Shown here: in pieces, positions 1-6,323 of the stretch
Position numbering within the stretch: position 1 is the stretch's first letter
Layout of the letters: each line of letters starts with the position of its first letter
Source: an uncultured Blautia sp.
GTDB lineage: Bacteria; Bacillota; Clostridia; Lachnospirales; Lachnospiraceae
DNA: 18,616 nucleotides
Assembly (NCBI GenBank): GCA_934426285.1
Contig: CAKRYE010000038.1
Span: 1 to 18,616, forward strand
Direction: 5' to 3'
The notes under the pieces: generated by a model
Told to the model about the DNA's origin: nothing
Seen by the model: the letters and a program-made list of their open reading frames with translations, nothing else
The model's database searches: none
Translations under genes and position numbers: made by a program

Positions 1-1
1 A

Positions 2-157
2 TCCGTCATTGCTTGGGGTACTGATGGAGATTCTTACAATGGGAATTTAACCGAATCAAGTAAGTTCCCTGCGGTAAAAAACATACCGGGGTACATAACG
101 AGGTCAGACCCCATGAAATCGTTCAGACTGCTGGAGCAGGAAGAAGAGAAGGAATAA
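2..157 (+). CDS. C-terminal end of an unrecognised protein (5' end outside window)
   Basis: An open frame enters from the left edge and runs for 51 codons to tandem stops TAA TAA. The visible tail is hydrophilic. It contains WGTDGDSYNGN near the left edge, then PAVKNIPGYITRSDP, and ends in a glutamate-rich stretch (LLEQEEEKE). No transmembrane segment or metal-binding motif is visible. I do not recognise the family. The frame is supported by its uninterrupted length to the window edge and by the terminator hairpin starting 7 bases after the first stop codon. It converges on the mscL remnant on the other strand. Confidence 0.6.
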   Translation, partial: SVIAWGTDGDSYNGNLTESSKFPAVKNIPGYITRSDPMKSFRLLEQEEEKE

Positions 158-160
158 TAA

Positions 161-213
161 AAATCTTCGCAGTATGGTACATTTTATATGTTATATGCTG
201 CGAAGACTTTTTT
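161..213. terminator. Bidirectional terminator between converging genes
   Basis: Inverted repeat TCTTCGCAG (164-172) and CTGCGAAGA (198-206) encloses an A/T-rich 25-base loop. It is followed by CTTTTTTG on the plus strand and by GATTTTTATT on the minus strand. It lies between the stop codons of the plus-strand gene ending at 157 and the minus-strand frame ending at 215, so it can serve both. Confidence 0.7.
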
Positions 214-214
214 G

Positions 215-470
215 TTATGCTTGTTTGGTTTCTTCTTCCGGTAACTGGGAAGTGCAGTGTGGACAGCGTGTAGCTTTGATGTCGATTTCGCTCATGCAGA
301 AAGGACATTTCTTAGTAGTCGGAGCGGCTGGTTCTTCTTTTTTGGTACCGAAGGATGTTACTTTGTTCACTGCCTTCAGCAGGCAGAACAGGATGAATGC
401 CATAATGATGAAGTTAATTACTGAAGAAATGAAAGAGGATGCGAATCCGGAAGCTGATTGCCTGGTTTGA
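215..470 (-). pseudogene. mscL: 5'-truncated mscL: C-terminal half of a large-conductance mechanosensitive channel
   Basis: The frame encodes FISSVINFIIMAFILFCLLK, which matches the second transmembrane helix of MscL, followed by AVNKV. It continues into the cytoplasmic tail with KKEEPAAPTTK and a four-cysteine zinc-ribbon-like ending (CPFC...RCPHC), as in Clostridia MscL. A normal MscL of about 130-150 residues starts with an amphipathic helix and the pore-lining TM1 with its RGNVxDLAVG-type motif. None of that is present here or elsewhere in the window. MscL similarity begins about 20 bases after the stop codon of the upstream GGDEF-EAL gene. The open frame extends to an ATG at 497-499 inside that gene, so a 94-residue peptide is possible. 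Without TM1 it cannot form a gated pore, so I call it a deletion remnant. Its zinc-ribbon codons are intact, which suggests a fairly recent event. Confidence 0.75.
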
Positions 471-2423
471 TCAGAATGTTTTCTGCAACAATTGTTCAAA
501 TGATTCCTGACTCATAGGCTTATAGTAGTAATATCCCTGGAGCTCATCGCAACCCTCTTCTACAAGGAAATCTACCATTTCTTTTGTTTCCACACCTTCG
601 CAGACAATAAATTTCTTGGTCCTTTTTAACAGATGAAAAATTTCCTGAAGGACAATCTTTCCGTTTTCGGACAGATCGTCCGAGAGAAAGCGTTTGTCTA
701 TTTTTACTTCATCAAAAAGGATATCTTTTAAAGTATTCAGAGAGGAATAGCCTGAACCAAAATCATCCATAGATATCCGTATGTTTTTATCATGAAAGAA
801 ACGGATCATGGCATTTACGGCTTCTATGTTATGAATGAAAGTAGTTTCTGTGATCTCGAATATCAGATTGTGGGGTTCTATCTCATACTTCTCTATCAGA
901 TTCATTACTTTTTCAGTGAAACTTTGGATATCCCGGAAATGAACCGGTGATATATTTAAAGAGATAGGAACAATTCTCTTTCCCTCTTTCTGGCGTTGGT
1001 TCATCCAGATAAAAGTTTCTTCGTACACATAGTAATCCAACGCCTGGATTTCTCCTGTTTCCTCCAGAATTGGAAGAAACATATCCGGATACCAGATCGT
1101 CCTGGCATCCCGCTGCCATCTTACCAAAGCTTCCGCACTCGCAAGTGTTTGATCTTTACCATTCATTTTAGGTTGAAAATAAACTTTAAATTCTTTCTGG
1201 CTTAATGCGCGTTTGAACGAATGAATCGTATCTGCTTTATGCTGTTCTCTCATGGCAATATCCTGAGTATATTCGCATACACCTGATAATTTTGTCTTTG
1301 CGATACAGCGTACGATGTTTGCATGGGAAATGATTTCTTCTGCCGGAATATTGATATCTTTCAGATAGTAAATGCCGGTATTCAGATGGAAATAATTGAT
1401 TGGATACGACTGCAAAATTTCCTTTGTAATCTGAACATTATATCGTTCAATGTGTTCTTTTATCTCACTTGTTTCATATCCGGTTGTATCGATTACTGCT
1501 ACAAAAATATCGGAGTGATATCTGTTTACAAATAAGGATTCCTGAAAAAGTTCCATTCTTTTGAGTACAAAATTCAGGATTTTGGTTCCTGTTTCATATC
1601 CCCAGTAGTCATTGATCAGATGGAAGTTGCTGATATCTGTCATGAGAAAGGCATACTGTTTCGTACCATTAGCGTTTGTGAGAATCGTAAATATTTTCTC
1701 TTTCAGAGAATCAGATGAAATGCTTTGTGCAAGCCCATTTTGGGTAATATATTGCTGCTTACTTGTCAGCTGTTGTTTTTTATATTTTTTATCCTGGTAC
1801 ATTTTCTGATCAGCAGTTTTAAGCAGATCCATAATCAGATAATAATGATTTTTGCAGCTGATATCATATCCTACTGCATAGCTTAATGGGTGGTCTGCTG
1901 TCTGATTGTATTCATCAATCATTGTCTGGAGACGGATATTCATCTGCTCAAGCTGTGACCAGGTTGTGTTTTTCTGGATAATCAGAAATTCATCTCCGCC
2001 GAATCTGGCGAGATAGCTGTCTTCTGTAAGAATTCTGGTGAGAAAAGACGCGAATGTCTGGATAAACACATCTCCTTCTTCATGCCCGTATGTATCATTA
2101 ATCATTTTTAAATTATTCAGGTCAAACATCATAATGCCTGTGTCTAAGGTATCATCTGCTTCCTGAAGCTGCTGTAGCTTTTTTTCCAGAGCTTTTTTAT
2201 TATGTACACCTGCGACATCAAAACCGGAGCTTTGAATCACACTTTTCAGATAGTCTTTCAGTGCCAGGGAAACTCCGCAGCCAGCTAACATTGCTATGAT
2301 CATAAGCGCAAAAAAAGACTTTTCAAATCCTTTTCTGAAATGGAAAATCATAGTTGCAAGAACACCTGCAAATATTATAAATTCTGTATAACAAAGACGT
2401 AATATAATCTTGTTCTTTTCCAT
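471..2423 (-). CDS. Membrane-bound cyclic-di-GMP enzyme with tandem GGDEF domains and an EAL domain
   Basis: A 650-residue protein. Two hydrophobic helices (about 9-28 and 37-56) anchor it in the membrane. A canonical GGDEF domain follows (about 90-215; GGDEF at 142-146), which is expected to make c-di-GMP from GTP. The autoinhibitory RxxD site is absent: the corresponding residues are TEDS. A second, degenerate GGDEF-like domain (about 240-385) has HSDIF where the signature should be. The EAL domain (about 403-640) keeps the expected phosphodiesterase residues: E431 of EAL, N490, E523, D553-D554, K574, E609 and Q629. It is therefore probably a bifunctional or hydrolase-dominant enzyme. It lies 89 bases downstream of feoA on the same strand and may share its transcript; the ribosome binding site (AGGCAGG, 14 bases from ATG) is weak. 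No sensory domain beyond the membrane helices is visible. Confidence 0.9.
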   Translation of the reverse strand: MEKNKIILRLCYTEFIIFAGVLATMIFHFRKGFEKSFFALMIIAMLAGCGVSLALKDYLKSVIQSSGFDVAGVHNKKALEKKLQQLQEADDTLDTGIMMFDLNNLKMINDTYGHEEGDVFIQTFASFLTRILTEDSYLARFGGDEFLIIQKNTTWSQLEQMNIRLQTMIDEYNQTADHPLSYAVGYDISCKNHYYLIMDLLKTADQKMYQDKKYKKQQLTSKQQYITQNGLAQSISSDSLKEKIFTILTNANGTKQYAFLMTDISNFHLINDYWGYETGTKILNFVLKRMELFQESLFVNRYHSDIFVAVIDTTGYETSEIKEHIERYNVQITKEILQSYPINYFHLNTGIYYLKDINIPAEEIISHANIVRCIAKTKLSGVCEYTQDIAMREQHKADTIHSFKRALSQKEFKVYFQPKMNGKDQTLASAEALVRWQRDARTIWYPDMFLPILEETGEIQALDYYVYEETFIWMNQRQKEGKRIVPISLNISPVHFRDIQSFTEKVMNLIEKYEIEPHNLIFEITETTFIHNIEAVNAMIRFFHDKNIRISMDDFGSGYSSLNTLKDILFDEVKIDKRFLSDDLSENGKIVLQEIFHLLKRTKKFIVCEGVETKEMVDFLVEEGCDELQGYYYYKPMSQESFEQLLQKTF

Positions 2424-2512
2424 ATTGTAGTTAAAAACCTGCCTTTATCCTTTTTTTAATATTTTTATAAATTGCTGATACTAGCATTGTTTTGTTATAA
2501 ATTTCTTTTGGT

Positions 2513-2731
2513 TTAAGCAGCGTGCAGAATGATTCGCTTTGCCATACTTTTCTCAATCCCGATTTTGCTTCCCTTAACCATGACAATGTAATAGCCATGG
2601 ATTTCAGAAAGGAGTTCGACTTCACTTCCACATATAAATCCCAGGGATTCCAGATAATGGCGCTGCTTTTCCTGCCCGCAGACTTTGCTTATCCGGTATT
2701 TCTTATTAAAATCTGCTAAGTTTAATGGCAT
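2513..2731 (-). CDS. feoA: Stand-alone FeoA-domain protein
   Basis: A 72-residue protein with the FeoA SH3-like fold pattern: a MPLNLADF start, ESLGFICGSEVELLSE in the middle, and VKGSKIGIEKSMAKRI near the end. FeoA is a small cytoplasmic partner of the ferrous iron transporter FeoB; related domains also occur at the C-terminus of DtxR-type regulators. The start at 2731 is preferred because AAAGGGA lies 5-6 bases before it. The ATG five codons upstream has no ribosome binding site. No feoB is adjacent: the next gene downstream is the GGDEF-EAL enzyme. It may supply a FeoB encoded elsewhere or have a separate role; the sequence does not say which. Confidence 0.85.
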   Translation of the reverse strand: MPLNLADFNKKYRISKVCGQEKQRHYLESLGFICGSEVELLSEIHGYYIVMVKGSKIGIEKSMAKRIILHAA

Positions 2732-2751
2732 AATTGTCCCTTTCATTTCTT

Positions 2752-2780
2752 ATTATATATCACTGTTAGAATTGACTAAC
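2752..2780 (-). promoter_or_regulatory. Candidate feoA promoter with overlapping palindromic operator
   Basis: Reading the minus strand, a perfect -10 TATAAT occupies 2757-2752, about 20 bases before the chosen feoA start. The -35 position (2779-2774 TTAGTC, 16-base spacer) is poor. It falls inside the palindrome GTTAGAATTGACTAAC (2765-2780; arms GTTAG and CTAAC, 6-base spacer). A palindrome covering the -35 of an iron gene suggests a metal-responsive repressor site. The TTAG/CTAA arms recall DtxR-family operators, but that is inference. Confidence 0.4.
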
Positions 2781-2886
2781 ATAGTATACCATAATTTATA
2801 ACGAAAAGAAGTTTTTTTTGATTGTTGAGAAATTTTATCTCGACCATGAAATTTATGTGCGACAGCCTTTTATCTATTTAAACACA

Positions 2887-2918
2887 GAAAACCCCACCCG
2901 ATTGACGTCGGATGGGGT
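2887..2918 (-). terminator. Terminator for the repeat-containing secreted protein gene
   Basis: The arms 2891-2901 and 2908-2918 pair with one mismatch around a 6-base loop. On the minus strand the G-rich arm GGTGGGG is followed directly by TTTTC. It lies about 90 bases beyond the stop codon at 3007. The 2747-3006 interval otherwise holds only the feoA promoter region and A/T-rich sequence with no convincing gene. Confidence 0.65.
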
Positions 2919-3006
2919 AGTTCAAGCTTTGGAAATCAGCATTGCTATTTCGTAATGAAGCCTGTGCATCAATAAAGTGACCGTATCTTACTGCAGCAGT
3001 GGAATG

Positions 3007-3699
3007 CTACTTCTTATACCAGAATTTCTTACATTGTACTTTCGTTTTTCCATCTGGGGCATCCGCCATCCTTCTGATTTTGAATCTGTAATTTTTGGTC
3101 TTTCCGGCTGGAATGTTTACATTGTAGGTTTTGGTGGGCGTTGCAGTTTCATCCAGTGGTATCTCAAAATACATTGTTACCTTTGTAATGGTATAACTTG
3201 AAGTGTTTTGCATACGGGCAGTTATATACAGCTCTCCGGTGTTGGGATTATAATCATATCCTTTGTAGCTGACCTTGAGCTGGCTTAGCTTAGGGGTAGC
3301 TGACCGGTACCAGAATGATAAGCATTTTACCTTAGGTGATTTATATGGCTGCTGAGTCATTTTTGCAACATAAACAGTCTTGTTTACTGTTTTTCCGGGA
3401 TTGATTGTTACACTGAAGGTCTGGGTTATGGTTCCATCCTCCATGATTGGGATCTCATATTCCATCTTTACTTTTGTAATTGTGTAACTGGAAGTATTTT
3501 TCAGCTTCAGCTTCAGATATAACTTTGCGGTATCATTGTCATATTGGAATCCGCTGCAGCTTACTTTAAGCTGCTTGGCAGTTGGCTTGGAAGCAGCCAA
3601 TGTCAGTTTTGGAAAAAATGAAAGTACGGCAAATGCTGTCAGAAAGAAAAATACCAGATAGCTTCTGCGTTTTTTTATAAAGCGTTCCTTCATACTCAT
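3007..3699 (-). CDS. Secreted protein of two tandem 97-residue beta-rich repeats, function unknown
   Basis: A 230-residue protein with a basic N-terminus, hydrophobic core and probable signal peptidase I site (LAA|SKP near residue 37). The mature part is an internal duplication with an exact 97-residue period. QLKVS occurs at 43 and 140, NTSSYTITKV at 68 and 165, and a terminal FWY at 129 and 226. Each unit carries alternating hydrophobic residues typical of beta strands and resembles FxLYD/Ig-like extracellular modules. No lipobox, sortase signal or catalytic motif is seen. The start is supported by AGGAGG 8 bases before the ATG. It is probably a cell-surface or exported binding protein; the ligand is unknown. 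A neighbouring gene upstream encodes another small exported protein. Confidence 0.75.
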   Translation of the reverse strand: MSMKERFIKKRRSYLVFFFLTAFAVLSFFPKLTLAASKPTAKQLKVSCSGFQYDNDTAKLYLKLKLKNTSSYTITKVKMEYEIPIMEDGTITQTFSVTINPGKTVNKTVYVAKMTQQPYKSPKVKCLSFWYRSATPKLSQLKVSYKGYDYNPNTGELYITARMQNTSSYTITKVTMYFEIPLDETATPTKTYNVNIPAGKTKNYRFKIRRMADAPDGKTKVQCKKFWYKK

Positions 3700-3827
3700 A
3701 AAATCTCCTCCTTACACGATAGGCTATAATAGTTTCAGGCAAATATTATGACTTTTGGTACACGTAATGCTTTGCCCAAGTTTATTCTATAGTTACCATA
3801 TAATAGAAGAGAGGAAATTTCTATTAA

Positions 3828-3896
3828 CTATTGGTTAGTTTTTTTCATTCCAGTAATCTGTTTTTGCTTCAGATTAATATTCTTACTGAAAAATAC
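3828..3896 (-). pseudogene. Scrap of the 3' end of the alanine symporter gene
   Basis: Positions 3844-3896 match 4840-4893, inside the intact symporter gene, at 51 of 54 positions (two substitutions, one missing T). In the symporter frame the scrap reads VFFSKNINLKQK, against VFFSKNIDLKQK at residues 451-462 of the intact protein. The missing T then shifts the frame to a new ending (QITGMKKTNQ and stop). There is no start codon or ribosome binding site, so it is a gene fragment, not a gene. Its left end also supplies the T-run of the adjacent terminator. Confidence 0.8.
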
Positions 3897-3940
3897 TCAG
3901 GGCAGCCTCAAGGCAAAGATTTTGCCGATGAGACTGCCCT
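3889..3940 (-). terminator. Terminator for the Ig-like secreted protein gene
   Basis: Long hairpin 3899-3940: AGGGCAG pairs with CTGCCCT, then CTCA with TGAG, then GGCAAA with TTTGCC around a 3-base loop, with small internal bulges. On the minus strand it is followed by GAGTATTTTTC. The stop codon of the gene at 3954 lies 14 bases before it. Confidence 0.8.
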
Positions 3941-3953
3941 AAATCCTTATCGT

Positions 3954-4667
3954 TTACTTAAGCATGATAGTCATATATTCGCTGATACCGGTTTTAGAAT
4001 TAACTGCAGTAAACATGATTCTGAAACCTTTACCTCCGGCTACCGGAATCTTACTGCCGTTTGCTACAGATTCACTGCGCATCCATCCTTTTTGCAGGTA
4101 TTCAATTGCAGGTTTCATACTGCCATTTGCAGGATTATTTCCACTATATATATACAATTCCTGAAGCTTCCATCCTTTTGCAAGTGTAACGGTTGTTTTT
4201 ACTTTTTTTCCGGCAAACTTTGCATAACTGAGATTTGTTTCGGAAGAAGATTTAAACCTGGAACCTGATACAGTAGTTGCACCAATCTTTACTGATCTAA
4301 CAGGGTTTACATATTTTTTTACAGTTACTTTTATTTTATATGTTTTTCCCTGACATTTAAAAGAAACAGTGGCTGTACCGGCTTTCTTTGGGACTGCCAG
4401 AATCGTATAGTATGTCTGTGAAGTGCCGTAGGTGAATTTTGACAGTTTAACAGTGACAACTGCCTTATTACTTGATTTTAGTCCGGAAACTTTGGATGAT
4501 AAGGAAGCCAGGGATTCTGTTGCCGGCTTCGGATAGGCAACTAAGGTTGCCGATGCAGGAACATGTTCATCTGCCGCCTGGATTGTAGCAGAGTTCACTG
4601 CAAACATGGAAAGGATCATTCCAAATGCCAATAAAAAAGAGAGTAATTTTTTGCTTATTTTCTTCAT
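3954..4667 (-). CDS. Secreted protein with an Ig-like (Big2-type) segment, function unknown
   Basis: A 237-residue protein with a clear signal peptide (KKISKK, then a hydrophobic core, probable cleavage after IQA or QAA near residue 31). Residues about 60-118 resemble a bacterial Ig-like domain: SSNKAVVTV, then a strand-rich stretch, then PKKAGTATVSFKCQGKTYKI and VTVKKY. The C-terminal half (about 120-237) is also beta-rich and basic, with GWKLQELYIYSGNN and GKGFRIMFTAVNSKTG, and matches no family I know. There is no sortase motif or transmembrane anchor. AGGAGGG lies 8 bases before the ATG. It is a single-gene unit with its own terminator, located between two copies of the symporter gene tail. 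Role unknown; surface or extracellular binding is only a guess. Confidence 0.7.
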   Translation of the reverse strand: MKKISKKLLSFLLAFGMILSMFAVNSATIQAADEHVPASATLVAYPKPATESLASLSSKVSGLKSSNKAVVTVKLSKFTYGTSQTYYTILAVPKKAGTATVSFKCQGKTYKIKVTVKKYVNPVRSVKIGATTVSGSRFKSSSETNLSYAKFAGKKVKTTVTLAKGWKLQELYIYSGNNPANGSMKPAIEYLQKGWMRSESVANGSKIPVAGGKGFRIMFTAVNSKTGISEYMTIMLK

Positions 4668-4704
4668 TTCTTTTCCCTCCTAAAAGTGTAGGTTACCTGA
4701 TGAC

Positions 4705-4740
4705 AGCATTGCTGTAAATAATAGCATTGCTGTAAATAAT
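4705..4740. repeat. Perfect 18-bp tandem duplication upstream of the Ig-like protein gene
   Basis: AGCATTGCTGTAAATAAT occurs twice, head to tail, at 4705-4722 and 4723-4740. Each copy contains the small palindrome AGC-ATT-GCT. The pair sits between GGTTA (4691-4695) and TAACC (4743-4747), which are complementary to each other. It lies about 40 bases before the start of the gene at 4667. On that gene's strand each copy supplies a TTTACA that could act as a -35, but no good -10 is correctly spaced. Confidence 0.85.
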
Positions 4741-4761
4741 AGTTAACCGAATGTTTCAGAC

Positions 4762-4784
4762 AAAAACGGATAGCTGAAGCATCC
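4762..4784 (-). terminator. Weak terminator candidate after the alanine symporter gene
   Basis: On the minus strand GGAT and ATCC flank a 9-base loop and are followed by GTTTTTG, 17 bases after the symporter stop codon. The stem is only 4-5 base pairs, so termination may be inefficient. Confidence 0.35.
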
Positions 4785-4800
4785 CTATATAATCAATATA

Positions 4801-6243
4801 TCACTCATCTTTCACAACGTCTATAGCAGATTTCACTAATTCATTCCAGTAATCTGTTTTTTGCTTCAGGTCAATATTCTTACTGAAAAATACAGGATTC
4901 TTTTTCTGCTGAATCTGTATTTCGTAATCCTTTAATGCTTTTACTACAGTATTAGACAGTATCAGGATTACCGGAATGTTGATCAACGCCATTACCCCCA
5001 TCAATACATCGGAGATATGCCATAGTAATGTCATTTCCATACCTGCACCAAAAAATACTGCCAGTGCTGATACAATACGAAATCCTGTCATAAATTTCCT
5101 GTCTGGTTGTTTTTTATGAATATAAGTCAGCAGATTGTCACAGTAGAAACAATTTCCCAATAATGTGGTAAAAGCAAATAATACCATGGCGATCATGATA
5201 AAATATGGGCCAAAAGAACCCAGTGTCTTGTGAAGCGCTGCCTGCACCCATGGTGCACCTTGAAGTTCTTTTGCTGGTATCACGCCAGATACCAGACACA
5301 TCATGGCAGTTGCAGTACACAATAATAATGTGTCAATAAACACAGACAACATTTGTACAAGTCCCTGCTTGACCGGATGGCTGACTACTGCAGATGCTGC
5401 CGCATTTGGTGCAGAACCAATACCTGCTTCATTGGAATACAGACCTCTTCGGATTCCCTGCATCATGGCTGATCCGGCAAAACCGGCAAAAATGGCTTTA
5501 AAGTCAAATGCTTCTTTGAAAATCTGTGCCATGACTGACGGAAGCTGTCCGATGTTTAATACTACGACAAATAAGGATACCAGAATATATGCTATTCCCA
5601 TAAATGGCACCAGGGTAGAAGTTACTTTCACAATTCTGTTACCGCCACCTAGCAGACACCATCCCATTACCAGTGCCAGAATTCCGCCTATGATCCAAGG
5701 CGTGATATCCGCATTGTAAAATGGCTGGCCGGCAAAGGTAGACTGAAGATTGTAAGAAGCCAGCATATTAAATCCAAATGCATAAGTCAGGATCATGGCT
5801 ATACAGAAAACCACAGCCAATCCTCTGCTGTGCAGTGCTGCTTCTATATAATAAGCCGGACCACCATAACACTTGCCATCTTCCCCTTTTTTCTTATATA
5901 TCTGTGCCAGTGTGCTTTCTGCCAAAGCTGATGCACTGCCAAGAATGGCAATGATCCACATCCAGAATACGGAGCCTACACCACCGATGCAGATAGCGGA
6001 AGATACTCCCACAATGTTGCCCGTTCCTACACGAGATGCTGTAGAGACCATCAGTGCCTGAAAGGATGACACACTTTCTTTTCCCTCTGGCTTCTCCATT
6101 ACAGCATTACAGGCTTTCCGGAATAAACGTACCTGCGGAAATCTGGTCCGAATAGTAAAATAGATGCCGGAACCAATTAATATCACAATCAGCAATTTGC
6201 TGTAAAGAAATGTGTTGATTGCGTCAATGATCGTTTCGAACAT
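4801..6243 (-). CDS. AGCS family sodium/alanine (glycine) symporter
   Basis: A 480-residue polytopic membrane protein. Family signatures are GTGNIVGV (73-80) followed by GGVGSVFWMW, the KCYGGPAYY loop (124-132), and YSNEAGIGSAPN (269-280), the best-known AGCS motif. About ten hydrophobic helices are visible and the length is normal. Members import alanine or glycine with sodium. The start at 6243 is chosen because AGAGGAG lies 5 bases before it; the longer frame's earlier ATG has no ribosome binding site. It is the last gene of a same-strand run of three (zinc-ribbon protein, DAACS-like transporter, this gene), 80 bases after its neighbour. Part of its 3' end is duplicated at 3844-3896. Confidence 0.92.
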   Translation of the reverse strand: MFETIIDAINTFLYSKLLIVILIGSGIYFTIRTRFPQVRLFRKACNAVMEKPEGKESVSSFQALMVSTASRVGTGNIVGVSSAICIGGVGSVFWMWIIAILGSASALAESTLAQIYKKKGEDGKCYGGPAYYIEAALHSRGLAVVFCIAMILTYAFGFNMLASYNLQSTFAGQPFYNADITPWIIGGILALVMGWCLLGGGNRIVKVTSTLVPFMGIAYILVSLFVVVLNIGQLPSVMAQIFKEAFDFKAIFAGFAGSAMMQGIRRGLYSNEAGIGSAPNAAASAVVSHPVKQGLVQMLSVFIDTLLLCTATAMMCLVSGVIPAKELQGAPWVQAALHKTLGSFGPYFIMIAMVLFAFTTLLGNCFYCDNLLTYIHKKQPDRKFMTGFRIVSALAVFFGAGMEMTLLWHISDVLMGVMALINIPVILILSNTVVKALKDYEIQIQQKKNPVFFSKNIDLKQKTDYWNELVKSAIDVVKDE

Positions 6244-6323
6244 AAATTCTCCTCTCAACAGAATTTTTATCATAAGTTACTGTTCTGTACATGACAGATA
6301 CATCGGGCAAAAAGCCCCCATTA

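Noticed and set aside
174..470. 98-codon plus-strand frame with an ATG
   Set aside because: It is the antisense of the mscL remnant, starts inside the terminator hairpin, and has no ribosome binding site; the minus strand carries clear MscL similarity.
2431..2631. 66-codon minus-strand frame between feoA and the GGDEF-EAL gene
   Set aside because: Most of it overlaps feoA in another frame, it resembles no known protein, and no ribosome binding site precedes it.
2785..2958. Open plus-strand frame of about 57 codons in the intergenic region before the feoA promoter
   Set aside because: It has no ATG, GTG or TTG with a ribosome binding site, resembles no family, and overlaps a promoter and a terminator. 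Chance openness in A/T-rich DNA is more likely.
5303..5719. 138-codon plus-strand frame
   Set aside because: It is a shadow of the alanine symporter gene on the other strand, with no ribosome binding site and no family resemblance.
6297..6323. Short GGGC/GCCC hairpin after the DAACS-like transporter gene
   Set aside because: The stem is only 4 base pairs with no T-run after it on the minus strand, so it does not support a terminator inside the operon.
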